A DNA stretch of 7,460 nt from Spirochaetaceae bacterium (GTDB lineage: Bacteria; Spirochaetota; Spirochaetia; Treponematales; Breznakiellaceae). Numbering within the stretch: the stretch's first letter is position 1; each line of letters opens with the position of its first letter. Positions 1 to 6,872 of this stretch are shown piece by piece. Both the position numbers and the translations under genes were made by a program. The stretch spans positions 1 to 7,460 of the forward strand of contig JAIRSB010000005.1 in assembly GCA_031255655.1 (NCBI GenBank), written 5' to 3'. The notes under the pieces are model-generated. The model did no database searches and was not told where the DNA came from. It worked only from the letters and a program-made list of their open reading frames with translations.

Positions 1-72
1 TTTTGCTCTGGATTTGTAGTTTTGGTTGGCAGCGCAAGTGGCTGCGGGCAGGCAAGTCCGTCGGGGAGTTTG

Positions 73-100
73 GGCATCCTTGTACAAGGATGCCTTTTTT
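73..100 (+). terminator. Rho-independent terminator of a plus-strand gene left of the window
   Basis: A perfect 22-base palindrome (two 11-base arms, 73-83 and 84-94, with TGTACA at the centre forming the loop) is followed at once by six T residues at 95-100. This is a textbook intrinsic terminator for transcripts running left to right. No matching run of A lies on its left side, so it should not stop minus-strand transcription. The gene it serves must end before position 73. One frame closes with TAG at 17-19 after only five visible codons, which is compatible with such a gene end but too short to call. Confidence 0.85.
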
Positions 101-164
101 GTCCGCCGGCGGCTGGGCGGGGCGTCTGGAATGGGCGGCGATTTCCACCCCGTTTCCAAACCGC

Positions 165-200
165 GGATTACACGGATGAACCGGATAACACGGATAAAAT
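165..200. repeat. Two-unit direct repeat, GGATTACACGGAT family
   Basis: Two adjacent 18-base units, 165-182 and 183-200, share 14 of 18 positions; both carry GGAT-ACACGGAT. Strings of this kind (GGATTACACGGAT, often preceded by CCGCG as here at 161-165) recur as intergenic repeats in many unrelated bacterial genomes, from general knowledge. The surrounding stretch 101-208 shows no credible gene; apart from this repeat I see only GC-rich sequence in it. Confidence 0.5.
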
Positions 201-208
201 CAGTGTAG

Positions 209-321
209 TATGCCGGTGTAACAGACTTATTTATGCCGGCATAACAGGTACTATTTATGCATACATAACAGGCCTATTTATGCAGGCGTAACAAGCTTAT
301 TTATGCCGGCATAAATAGGCT
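209..321. repeat. Tandem array of about five 23-bp palindromic units
   Basis: Units lie at 209-231, 232-255, 256-278, 279-301 and a partial one from 302. Each begins with a TATGCCGGCATA-like core, then ACA, a short variable dyad (GGCCT, AGCTT, GTACT, GACTT) and ATT. Cores in units 2 and 5 are perfect palindromes; those in 1, 3 and 4 have diverged. The last core extends into a perfect 20-base palindrome at 298-317, and with one T/G position to a 28-base dyad at 294-321, just before the stop codon of the minus-strand ATPase gene at 323. The array could be a degenerate terminator region for that gene, a VNTR locus, or an array of protein-binding sites. There are no unique spacers between units, so it is not CRISPR. 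Confidence 0.85.
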
Positions 322-322
322 G

Positions 323-1681
323 TCATTTATCCAAGAGTTTATCAAAAACGATTTTGCGGACAGGCGAGTAGGCGTCATTTATTTTACGTAAGGTTTCCAG
401 AAAAGAAGCACGGCAGCCGCGCACATCATCTCCAGCAGCCGACGCCAGATTATCAATCTTTCTCATGTCTTCAGCAATTTCAAACAGCGCGCCGGAATCC
501 TCCCGCGCCCGTCGAGCGACCTCTTCAACCTGCCGGCTTTCCGTGCCGTATACACCGGCAACGCGGCTTATAAGAGCTTCAAGCGCAATACCCGCACCGT
601 CCGTGAAAACAGAGGCGTCGTTGTAAAGAAACCATTCGTTAATCGCGCCGGAAACACTTTTCCCGTCAAAGTCCAGTTTCGCAATATCCGGCGCGCGTTC
701 ACCACCTTCGCGCCGCCTCGTCTCAAACTCCGCGTAAAGTTTTGTCCATAGTATTTCAAGCTTCTTTAGATAAGACTTTTGCAGCGTCTCGTTAAACGAA
801 TTAGAGCCAAGCCCCACAAGCCCAAAAACCATGTTCAGCATAAATCGTCCGTGACGGCTTACGGAAAGCCCCATGCACAAAAATGAAAGCGTTACACGGT
901 ACAAATAATAAATTGTCCTGCCCGTTATAAAGTTGTAAACGTAACCAGTGTCGTTTTCGTATATATTGTTGTAAATCTGATTATTAATATCGAGCGAGTT
1001 TTGACCGTCAAACGCAGCTTGTTCAAACAACGCCGCCCACATCGCCTTCAAACCTTCGCGCAGACGCGACTTGGTTTCAGCATCTATTTGGGCGTAAACG
1101 TAGGTTTGTACATCATCCGAGCGGGCACTTTCGTCCTGCAAAAATTCATCAAGAAAAGCGCGGTTATTTTCGTAGCGCAGATTCACGATGCAAAACCTGT
1201 TTAATATAGGCGCCATAATGTTAAAAACAAAAGGCACATTCTGCTTGTAGTTAGCCGCCGACACAATAAGCGTCGAATCCGGCAGACTCTTTCCGTGCCC
1301 TATAGTCCTTTCAAAAACGAGCTGCAACATCGCGCCCTGCACATTCTCTTGAACAGTGCTAAGCTCGTCAAGGAACAACAATGAAGGAATGTTCTGCTTT
1401 TCGTGTAAAATGATGTCGCGGTACCAGTACGGCTCAAGCAGTTCGAGGCGGCTTTCATTTGAAAGCTTATCCTCCACACGAGCTTGAAAGCCCAAAATCT
1501 CTTCCTGTGTAAAACGCGAACCTATAAGGGTTTCCATGTGATAGCCATTCCGCGCCGCCCAGTTGCCTACCATAGTTGACTTAGCAATACCGGGATTGGC
1601 CATGAATAAAACCGGAACACCACTGTGAGCCGAAACACCTATGGCAAGCTCCACCGTATCCCGAATTGTATTTACGCCCAT
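323..1681 (-). CDS. MoxR/AAA_5-like AAA+ ATPase of unknown function
   Basis: A 452-residue protein with an N-terminal AAA+ module in the order expected of the MoxR/AAA_5 group. The Walker A-like segment is ANPGIAKST (28-36), Walker B is LLFLDE (102-107), sensor-1 Asn lies in SAANY (142-146), and a P-x-LNRF segment around 159-164 looks like the arginine-finger region. Residues from about 175 to the end are helical-looking and I do not recognise them. No signal peptide or clear membrane segment is present. The ATG at 1681 is preceded by GGAG (1688-1691) six bases upstream. The first Gly of the usual GxxGxxK[ST] motif is Ala here. MoxR ATPases often act as chaperones for VWA-domain or metal-enzyme partners, but no VWA gene is seen here. 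The gene follows rnfB by 98 bp on the same strand, so co-transcription is possible. Domain call is confident, function unknown. Confidence 0.88.
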   Translation of the reverse strand: MGVNTIRDTVELAIGVSAHSGVPVLFMANPGIAKSTMVGNWAARNGYHMETLIGSRFTQEEILGFQARVEDKLSNESRLELLEPYWYRDIILHEKQNIPSLLFLDELSTVQENVQGAMLQLVFERTIGHGKSLPDSTLIVSAANYKQNVPFVFNIMAPILNRFCIVNLRYENNRAFLDEFLQDESARSDDVQTYVYAQIDAETKSRLREGLKAMWAALFEQAAFDGQNSLDINNQIYNNIYENDTGYVYNFITGRTIYYLYRVTLSFLCMGLSVSRHGRFMLNMVFGLVGLGSNSFNETLQKSYLKKLEILWTKLYAEFETRRREGGERAPDIAKLDFDGKSVSGAINEWFLYNDASVFTDGAGIALEALISRVAGVYGTESRQVEEVARRAREDSGALFEIAEDMRKIDNLASAAGDDVRGCRASFLETLRKINDAYSPVRKIVFDKLLDK

Positions 1682-1714
1682 ATCCTACTCCAACGCGGAA
1701 CACTGCTAAACACC

Positions 1715-1738
1715 CTCCGCCGCCGGAGGGCGGCGGAG
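1715..1738. other. Strong GC-rich hairpin in the rnfB-ATPase spacer
   Basis: A perfect 10-bp inverted repeat (CTCCGCCGCC at 1715-1724 and its complement at 1729-1738) encloses a 4-base loop. Read on the minus strand it lies after the rnfB stop codon and before the ATPase start. Only three consecutive T residues follow it in that direction, so it is not a canonical rho-independent terminator. It could attenuate transcription after the rnf operon or protect the rnf mRNA 3' end. Confidence 0.7.
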
Positions 1739-1743
1739 AAACA

Positions 1744-1770
1744 GGAACGCGGAGCTTGCCCCCGCGTTCC
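1744..1770. other. Second hairpin in the rnfB-ATPase spacer
   Basis: Nine-base arms GGAACGCGG (1744-1752) and CCGCGTTCC (1762-1770) enclose a 9-base loop. It sits ten bases after the rnfB stop codon in the direction of transcription and just before the stronger hairpin at 1715-1738. The string AACGCGGA from its left arm recurs at 1692-1699, close to the ATPase start, suggesting a repeat-derived spacer. No T tract follows. Confidence 0.65.
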
Positions 1771-1779
1771 CAACCGGAA

Positions 1780-2592
1780 TCAGGCGCAAGCAGAACTTTC
1801 TAGCAGGTGAAAAACCTTTTGCGGGCAAGCCTCGACACAAGTCCCGCAGGAATTGCATTTGCCATAATCTATGACAGGAAGACCATTTTCCAGCGCAAGA
1901 GCCTGCGACGGACATTTCTTCACACAGACACCGCATTTTATGCAGCCCGCCTTACACGTCTTTTTGACCATAGGCTTTATCGTGTTGCGATTATTACACA
2001 AAGCGAACACACCCTTTTGCCCCTTAGAAACCAAACGGATCAGCCCTTGCGGACATTCGCTCACACACATCTTGCAGCCCTTGCACTTATCGTCATCTAT
2101 CACAGGAATACCGTTCGCACCCATGCTAAGAGCATCGAATTTGCAGACCTTCACACAGTCGCCAAACCCCATACAGCCCCACGCACAGAGCTTAGTGCCG
2201 CCAGAGCCGATTTTCGCGCCGCGACAGTTCTGAAACCCCGTGTATATACCCTTTAGCGGCGCAGTTGCCCTGTCGCCCTGACAAGCCGCGACAGCCACAA
2301 CCGGTTTTATATCCGCGGTTTCCCCCATAAGCTCCGCACGCTTCTTGGAAGATTCGGCGTCCGAGACAGTACACCTATCGGGAGCGGCTTCGTGAGCCGC
2401 AACTGCGGCAGCGAAACCGTCGCAGCCAGCAAAACCGCACGCGCCGCAGTTCGCGCCCGGCAGCGTCTCGCGGATAAGACCAATAAACACATCAGTCTTG
2501 ACATTAAACACCTTGCGGAAAATGCCAAGCAGTATACCCAAAACAAGAGCAAGCGCGGCAGCAAAAATAGCCGTAACTAAAATTATGTTCAT
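1780..2592 (-). CDS. rnfB: RnfB, ferredoxin-side Fe-S subunit of the Rnf complex
   Basis: This 270-residue protein is the Rnf subunit thought to accept electrons from reduced ferredoxin. Residues 4-25 form a single N-terminal membrane anchor. A four-Cys domain follows (C49, C52, C57, C74, in LPGANCGACGFAGCDGF), then a Cys-rich stretch (C104, C123, C136, C140, C146, C150). Ferredoxin-type CxxCxxCxxxC motifs start at C170, C217 and C246, with C199 and C213 in between. This is the long, multi-cluster form found in anaerobes rather than the roughly 190-residue proteobacterial one. ATG at 2592 is preceded by GAGG (2598-2601) at a 5-base distance; that site overlaps the rnfA stop codon, so translation is probably coupled. 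It is the last gene of the operon. Identification is secure; the number of clusters is inferred from Cys spacing. Confidence 0.97.
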   Translation of the reverse strand: MNIILVTAIFAAALALVLGILLGIFRKVFNVKTDVFIGLIRETLPGANCGACGFAGCDGFAAAVAAHEAAPDRCTVSDAESSKKRAELMGETADIKPVVAVAACQGDRATAPLKGIYTGFQNCRGAKIGSGGTKLCAWGCMGFGDCVKVCKFDALSMGANGIPVIDDDKCKGCKMCVSECPQGLIRLVSKGQKGVFALCNNRNTIKPMVKKTCKAGCIKCGVCVKKCPSQALALENGLPVIDYGKCNSCGTCVEACPQKVFHLLESSACA

Positions 2593-2599
2593 ATAATCC

Positions 2600-3175
2600 T
2601 CACTTTACCAGGCCGGAAAAACCCATGAACGCCATAGACATCAACGCCGCCGCCGTAAAAAGTATCGGCGTCCCTTTCAGAAAATCAGGAATGGGACTAG
2701 TGCGTATACGCTTCCGCAATCCCGCGAGAAGAAGCAGCGCCAACAGAAAACCAAGCGCGACACCCACAGCATAAACAAGCGATTCCAGATAGTTGTATCC
2801 GAAAGAAATAGCATTAAACGTCGCACCCAGTATCGCGCAGTTCGTCGTGATGAGAGCCAGATATATACCCATCGAGCTGTACAAACCCGGCATCATCTTT
2901 TTCAAAAAGAATTCAACAAGCTGAACAAGAGACGCTATAACAAGAATAAACGCCAACGTCTGTAGAAACACCATGTTCAGCGGCTTTAAGATGTACATGT
3001 ATATAGGCCATGTTACCGCCGTTGCTATCACAGTAACAAAAGTTACCGCCGCACCCATACCGACCGCCTTGTCCTCATCACTCGACATACCGATGAACGG
3101 ACAGAGCGCGAGAAAACTCATTAAGACGATATTGTCAATTAAAAACGCCTTGATAAAAACACTAAATAAGTCCAT
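2600..3175 (-). CDS. rnfA: RnfA, membrane subunit of the Rnf complex
   Basis: A 191-residue integral membrane protein, standard length for RnfA/NqrE, with about six hydrophobic helices. It shows the family signatures FLIDNIVL near the N terminus, ALCPF with Cys25, and ITTNCAILG with Cys113. In the homologous Na+-NQR and Rnf complexes this Cys pair, together with the equivalent pair in RnfE, holds a 2Fe-2S centre inside the membrane at the subunit interface; both cysteines are present here. The ATG at 3175 directly follows the TAA of rnfE (TAAATG), with a GAGGGG site (3185-3190) inside the end of rnfE. Seven bases separate its stop from rnfB. Both joints suggest translational coupling and matched expression with its partner RnfE. 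Confidence 0.97.
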   Translation of the reverse strand: MDLFSVFIKAFLIDNIVLMSFLALCPFIGMSSDEDKAVGMGAAVTFVTVIATAVTWPIYMYILKPLNMVFLQTLAFILVIASLVQLVEFFLKKMMPGLYSSMGIYLALITTNCAILGATFNAISFGYNYLESLVYAVGVALGFLLALLLLAGLRKRIRTSPIPDFLKGTPILFTAAALMSMAFMGFSGLVK

Positions 3176-3808
3176 TTAACAGCACCCCTCTTTGTTCCGG
3201 TTTACGGACGTTTTGCTTTTGAGCTGCTTTATGAACAGCCCCAGACTAATGAAAAGACTGAACACAAAGAAACCACCCGGCGGCAAAGTAAAAAACAGAA
3301 TAGGCTGATAACCTTCACCCAAAACAGGAATATCAAGTATAGAACCGTTACCCAGAAGCTCCCGTACCAAAGATATACCCGCCAGCACCCATGTATACCC
3401 CAGCCCCATACCAAGCCCGTCCGCAACGGAATATACCACCGGCTGCTTCGAAGCGAAAGCCTCCACACGCCCCATGATGATACAGTTCACAACAATAAGA
3501 GGTATGAACACACCCATCGCTTTGGACAAAGCCGGAAAATAGGCTTGCAGCACATAGTCGATTATCGTAGTGAACGCGGCAATTACAATGATAAATACCG
3601 GTATCCTGACAGAAGACGGTATCAATTTCTTAAACAAACTAATTACAAGCTCCGACATAACAAGGACGAAAGTCATAGAAAGCCCCATCCCAATACCGTT
3701 TGCGACACCCGTCGTTACAGCAAGAGAAGAACAAAGCCCTATCATCAGAATTAACAGCGGATTTTCGTTGACAAGCCCGTTAACAAATATTTGCCCTATC
3801 TTTTTCAA
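3176..3808 (-). CDS. rnfE: RnfE, membrane subunit of the Rnf complex (TTG start)
   Basis: A polytopic membrane protein of 210 residues with the chosen start, paired with RnfA. It carries GLCSSLAVTT with Cys26 and VVNCIIMGR with Cys108, the two residues expected to complete the shared 2Fe-2S site, and the GIGMGLSMTFVL segment typical of RnfE/NqrD. I place the start at TTG 3808, not at the ATG at 3835. The TTG has GGAGG (3815-3819) exactly six bases upstream, overlaps the rnfG stop codon as TTGA, and gives a start of the form M-K-K-I-G-Q-I-F like other family members. The ATG would add nine residues (MACCQWRRK) unlike the family and place the start well inside rnfG. It abuts rnfA with no gap. 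Confidence 0.95.
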   Translation of the reverse strand: MKKIGQIFVNGLVNENPLLILMIGLCSSLAVTTGVANGIGMGLSMTFVLVMSELVISLFKKLIPSSVRIPVFIIVIAAFTTIIDYVLQAYFPALSKAMGVFIPLIVVNCIIMGRVEAFASKQPVVYSVADGLGMGLGYTWVLAGISLVRELLGNGSILDIPVLGEGYQPILFFTLPPGGFFVFSLFISLGLFIKQLKSKTSVNRNKEGCC

Positions 3809-4410
3809 TTTGCGCCTCCATTGACAACAAGCCATTCGGCCCCAGCCTGCGCCGCAGTCTTAACAATCAAAGAAACCGCGCGACTTGTTATCGTTGACGC
3901 GGTTATCGCGTCAACATCGCCGCCATCTTTCTTAACCGCAATATTCCCCCACGCCTTCATGCCGGCAAACTGCCCATAGAAAGTAATCTTTTCAGCCTTA
4001 TTGACATAGTAGCTGTCCTTCGCGGCATTCGCGCCAAGCCCCGGCGTATCCGATATTTGCAGTATCTTTACACCAGTAATAGTCCCCGAATTATCCACAC
4101 CAACAAGAGCAGTAATATCAGACTGAAAACCCGCACTAGTGGCAGTTACCGCAATACCGGACACCTGCCCATCCTGTTTAACCTCGTATGAATCGCTTAT
4201 AGCAACCTTGCCGTCCGCCGCAGGAAGCTGTGCTTCTATCTTCAGAAAATCATCACCATTGGGAAACAACCCTTTAAGCGCGTCCTCCGTATCCTTTTGA
4301 TTACGTTCGGCAATCGTCTTTGACGTTGAATCATACACGACAGCAAGCCCCGCGCAGGCCACAGCCGCGAAAAGGACAAGAGCTATCGTCATCTTTATCG
4401 TATCTTTCAT
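3805..4410 (-). CDS. rnfG: RnfG, FMN-binding subunit of the Rnf complex
   Basis: A 201-residue protein with one N-terminal membrane helix (about residues 7-26) and an extracytoplasmic FMN-binding domain. The segment SDTPGLGAN (120-128) matches the conserved ETPGLG motif, and DAITASTITSRAV (167-179) occupies the place of the flavin attachment site. In RnfG/NqrC a Thr in the [S/T]GAT motif carries FMN through a phosphoester bond. Aligned here, that Thr would be T173, but the two preceding residues are Ala-Ser rather than Gly-Ala. The Thr itself is kept, so covalent flavinylation remains plausible. ATG at 4410 overlaps the rnfD stop codon as ATGA. The gene overlaps the rnfE TTG start at its other end. 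No ApbE-type flavin transferase gene is in the window; one would be needed elsewhere in the genome. Confidence 0.96.
   Translation of the reverse strand: MKDTIKMTIALVLFAAVACAGLAVVYDSTSKTIAERNQKDTEDALKGLFPNGDDFLKIEAQLPAADGKVAISDSYEVKQDGQVSGIAVTATSAGFQSDITALVGVDNSGTITGVKILQISDTPGLGANAAKDSYYVNKAEKITFYGQFAGMKAWGNIAVKKDGGDVDAITASTITSRAVSLIVKTAAQAGAEWLVVNGGAN
3815..3819 (-). promoter_or_regulatory. Shine-Dalgarno GGAGG that decides the rnfE start
   Basis: GGAGG on the minus strand, located in the last codons of rnfG, lies six bases before TTG 3808. The spacing is ideal for that TTG, while the site lies downstream of the alternative ATG at 3835 and cannot serve it. This is the main reason for the non-ATG start call of rnfE. 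Confidence 0.8.
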
Positions 4411-5444
4411 TTACCCGCCCCCTTTACCGGCGCGACATAACCGTATTTCTTGTGCAGCAAACGATTTAGAAAAGGCGTCGCCATATTCATGATGAGAATA
4501 CCGTAAGAAGCACCCTCCGGGTAATTGCCAAATTTCCTTATTAACACGGCAAGCAGCCCCGCTCCAACACCGAATATCAACTTTCCGTACTCACTCACCG
4601 GCGCACTCGTATAATCCGTAGCCATGAATACCGCCCCGAAAACCACACCCCCGCTTAAAACAGAGAAAACCGGATCCATACCGAACGCCCATGACGCGAC
4701 AAACGTCGTCGCAATCAAGGCAGCCGGAGCGCGCCAGTCTATCACCTTGGTAACAAGCAGGAATACACCCCCTGCCAGTATAAGCAGTATCGAAGTTTCA
4801 CCTATGCACCCCGCACGGTTTCCAAGAAAGAGCTCCTTTAACATCTCGCCATAAGACGAGACACCCATACTCGATTCCACCGCACCTAAACCACCACTCT
4901 CTTTCAATAAGCCCAGCGGACTAGCCGTCGTCGCGCCATCCACTATGTTGCCGCCAGTGAACTGATAGAACGGCGTCCGTATACCAGAAGGCTTAAGCCA
5001 CGTCGTCATCGCGGCAGGGAAACTCATCAACAAGAAAGCGCGCCCCGCCAGCGCGGGATTAAAGACATTCGCGCCAAGCCCGCCGAAAAACTCTTTCGCG
5101 ACAACAATAGCGAATATCGCACCAAGCGCAGTCATCCAAAGCGGCGTTGCCGGCGGCAACACAAGCGCCAACAAGAGACCAGTCAACGCCGCCGAACAGT
5201 CCTTTACGCGGATTTCCCGCTTAGTAATCCGGCGGAACAAACATTCACCCGCCATTGCCGCCGCCACCGAGACCGCCACATTAAGAAGCGCACTAACACC
5301 GAATATCACGATACCCCAGACCGTAACCGGAAGCAGCGCTATTATTACACGACTCATTATCTTTGACACATCGTCCGCCGCCGCTATATGCGGACTCGAC
5401 TGTAAATACAGTAGCTTTGCCGTCTGATTTTCGTTTTCTGCCAT
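4407..5444 (-). CDS. rnfD: RnfD, flavin-carrying membrane subunit of the Rnf complex
   Basis: A 345-residue multi-pass membrane protein of normal RnfD length, homologous to NqrB, and part of the ion-translocating core. Family signatures appear in order: SSPHI (16-20), SAALTGLLLALVLPP (84-98), GGLGANVFNPALAGRAFL (121-138), the flavin attachment motif DGATTASPLG (169-178), FMATDYTSAP, and NYPEGASYGILIMN near the C terminus. The GAT Thr (T172) is the expected covalent FMN site. ATG at 5444 lies nine bases after the rnfC stop codon with a G-rich, weak-looking ribosome site (GGGGG) overlapping the end of rnfC. Its stop overlaps the rnfG start by four bases. The protein is intact and I see no unusual feature. 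Confidence 0.97.
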   Translation of the reverse strand: MAENENQTAKLLYLQSSPHIAAADDVSKIMSRVIIALLPVTVWGIVIFGVSALLNVAVSVAAAMAGECLFRRITKREIRVKDCSAALTGLLLALVLPPATPLWMTALGAIFAIVVAKEFFGGLGANVFNPALAGRAFLLMSFPAAMTTWLKPSGIRTPFYQFTGGNIVDGATTASPLGLLKESGGLGAVESSMGVSSYGEMLKELFLGNRAGCIGETSILLILAGGVFLLVTKVIDWRAPAALIATTFVASWAFGMDPVFSVLSGGVVFGAVFMATDYTSAPVSEYGKLIFGVGAGLLAVLIRKFGNYPEGASYGILIMNMATPFLNRLLHKKYGYVAPVKGAGK

Positions 5445-5453
5445 ATTTACCCC

Positions 5454-6842
5454 CTATGCCTTAGCCTTCGCGGCAGCTTCGGCCTTAGCCTTAGCTTGCG
5501 CAGCTTTTTCAGCCAAATAGTTGCGCAGCTTGAACTTTCCCGTCCGAAAACGCTGAACAAGACGTATACGGGCAGGACAGTTGAACGTGCACGACCCGCA
5601 CTCTATACAGTCCATCAAGCCGATTTTCTGCGCCTCCTCCAAATCACCCGCTTCCAGCGCGTTGTTCATCAACACCGGAAAGAGACGAACACTACAATTA
5701 CTTATGCAGCGCCCGCAGCGTATACAGTATTGCTCAGGCTCTATGTAAGTCTCTTCCAAAGTCAGGAAGTTTACGCCGGAAGTATTCTTTTGTACCGGAA
5801 TACCCGCGTGCGGTACAGCAGTCCCCATCATAGGACCGCCGAATATGATTTTGGCCAATTTATCGTACTGAATATTGAAGTATTCCGGCGGCAAATCGGA
5901 CAGCATAGTCCCTATAGGCGCGACAATATTTCGAGGAGTGCCGCACGCACCGCCGGAAACCGTAAGCCCGCGTTTGATTAACGGCCGCCCTATAGTAAAA
6001 GCCTCGCCAATAGCCAGCAAAGTCCCCACATTCTGTACAATACAGCCCGCCGCGGACGGAAGCGCACCGGAAGGCACCTCCCTGCCCGTGAGAGCCGTTA
6101 TCAGCAGCTTTTCGCCGCCCTGCGGATACAAGGTCTTACAGAGCCTAACCGTTATGCTGCCAGGATAAGCACCATCCGCGATGGCCTTTTCCACCTTAGG
6201 CACAAGAAATTCCTTGTTGTCCTCCATGCCGAAGACAGCCTCTTTCACACCAGTTATCTTCATTAAAATCGCTATACCTCTGATGATAGTGTCGATTTTC
6301 GCACTTATAGCAGCTTCGTCAGTAGTCAGATAACCTTCGCACTCCGCGCCGTCCGCAATTATGTAATCAATTTTGGAGCCGGGCGGCGGATTCAATTTCA
6401 CATGAACAGGGAAACCCGCGCCGCCCATCCCGACTATTCCGGCGTCCCGGATACGCTTCAGGGCATCCTCTTTGGAACAGCTAAACGGGTCGAGCGGCTC
6501 CATGAAAGCGTCGCCGGAAACCGACGAGTCAGCCTCAATTATGACACATGGACCCTCGGAGTTATTGGACTGCGTCCGCGCCTCGATTTTTTTCACTATA
6601 CCGGCGATTGACGCATGAACCGGAACCGTCATAGGACCAGGCGCCGCGCCTTCCGCGATCACCTGCCCTCTTTTTACCTCGTCGCCCACCGCCACGATTG
6701 CTTTGTTGGGCGCACCTAAGTGCTGATTGATGGGAATTACCACTTGTTTTGGTGTTGGAACAAGTTCAGCCGGCTTCCCGGTGGTACGATCCTTCCTTTC
6801 AGGGATATGGACACCACGCTTAAAAGTGCATTTGTTTGCCAT
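5454..6842 (-). CDS. rnfC: RnfC, NADH-side flavin and Fe-S subunit of the Rnf complex
   Basis: First gene of the operon: a 462-residue peripheral protein thought to exchange electrons with NAD+/NADH. In order it has an N-terminal RnfC barrel domain starting at FKRGVHIPE (7-15), and a NuoF-like nucleotide/FMN region with GMGGAGFPVHVKL (138-150) and AECEGYLTTDEA (166-177). A later glycine-rich segment includes IFGGPMMG (333-340). Two 4Fe-4S motifs follow: C373/C376/C379/C383 and C412/C415/C418/C422. The tail from about 443 is Ala/Lys-rich and low complexity. Two deviations stand out: the usual ECEP is ECEG, and the Pro after C383 is Ser. The ATG at 6842 has GAGG (6849-6852) six bases upstream. 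A likely promoter lies at 6873-6902. Identification is secure. Confidence 0.97.
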   Translation of the reverse strand: MANKCTFKRGVHIPERKDRTTGKPAELVPTPKQVVIPINQHLGAPNKAIVAVGDEVKRGQVIAEGAAPGPMTVPVHASIAGIVKKIEARTQSNNSEGPCVIIEADSSVSGDAFMEPLDPFSCSKEDALKRIRDAGIVGMGGAGFPVHVKLNPPPGSKIDYIIADGAECEGYLTTDEAAISAKIDTIIRGIAILMKITGVKEAVFGMEDNKEFLVPKVEKAIADGAYPGSITVRLCKTLYPQGGEKLLITALTGREVPSGALPSAAGCIVQNVGTLLAIGEAFTIGRPLIKRGLTVSGGACGTPRNIVAPIGTMLSDLPPEYFNIQYDKLAKIIFGGPMMGTAVPHAGIPVQKNTSGVNFLTLEETYIEPEQYCIRCGRCISNCSVRLFPVLMNNALEAGDLEEAQKIGLMDCIECGSCTFNCPARIRLVQRFRTGKFKLRNYLAEKAAQAKAKAEAAAKAKA

Positions 6843-6872
6843 TCACGGCCTCGTAAATTTTAGATTTTTCTC

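Noticed and set aside
2..19. Possible last codons (FALDL, then TAG) of a plus-strand gene served by the terminator at 73-100
   Set aside because: Five codons are far too few to assign; position is suggestive only.
22..291. An 89-codon plus-strand open frame across the left intergenic region
   Set aside because: It runs straight through the terminator hairpin and the tandem repeats; its C-terminal repetition (YAGITG, YAYITG) only reflects the 23-bp DNA repeat, and it resembles no protein I know.
209..321. CRISPR array
   Set aside because: Units are contiguous at 23-24 bp with no unique spacers between them, and no cas gene is nearby.
1715..1770. Canonical rho-independent terminator of the rnf operon
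   Set aside because: The stems are strong, but only a short run of three T residues follows on the minus strand, so I list them as hairpins of unknown role.
1807..2256. A 149-codon plus-strand open frame
   Set aside because: It lies wholly inside rnfB on the opposite strand, whose Cys motifs are unmistakable; it is an antisense shadow.
5496..5981. A 161-codon plus-strand open frame
   Set aside because: It is antisense to the conserved Fe-S part of rnfC and has no recognisable features of its own.
1780..6842. Na+-translocating NADH:quinone reductase (nqr) operon instead of rnf
   Set aside because: The ferredoxin-type RnfB and the two 4Fe-4S motifs in RnfC, and the absence of an NqrF-like subunit, identify the complex as Rnf.
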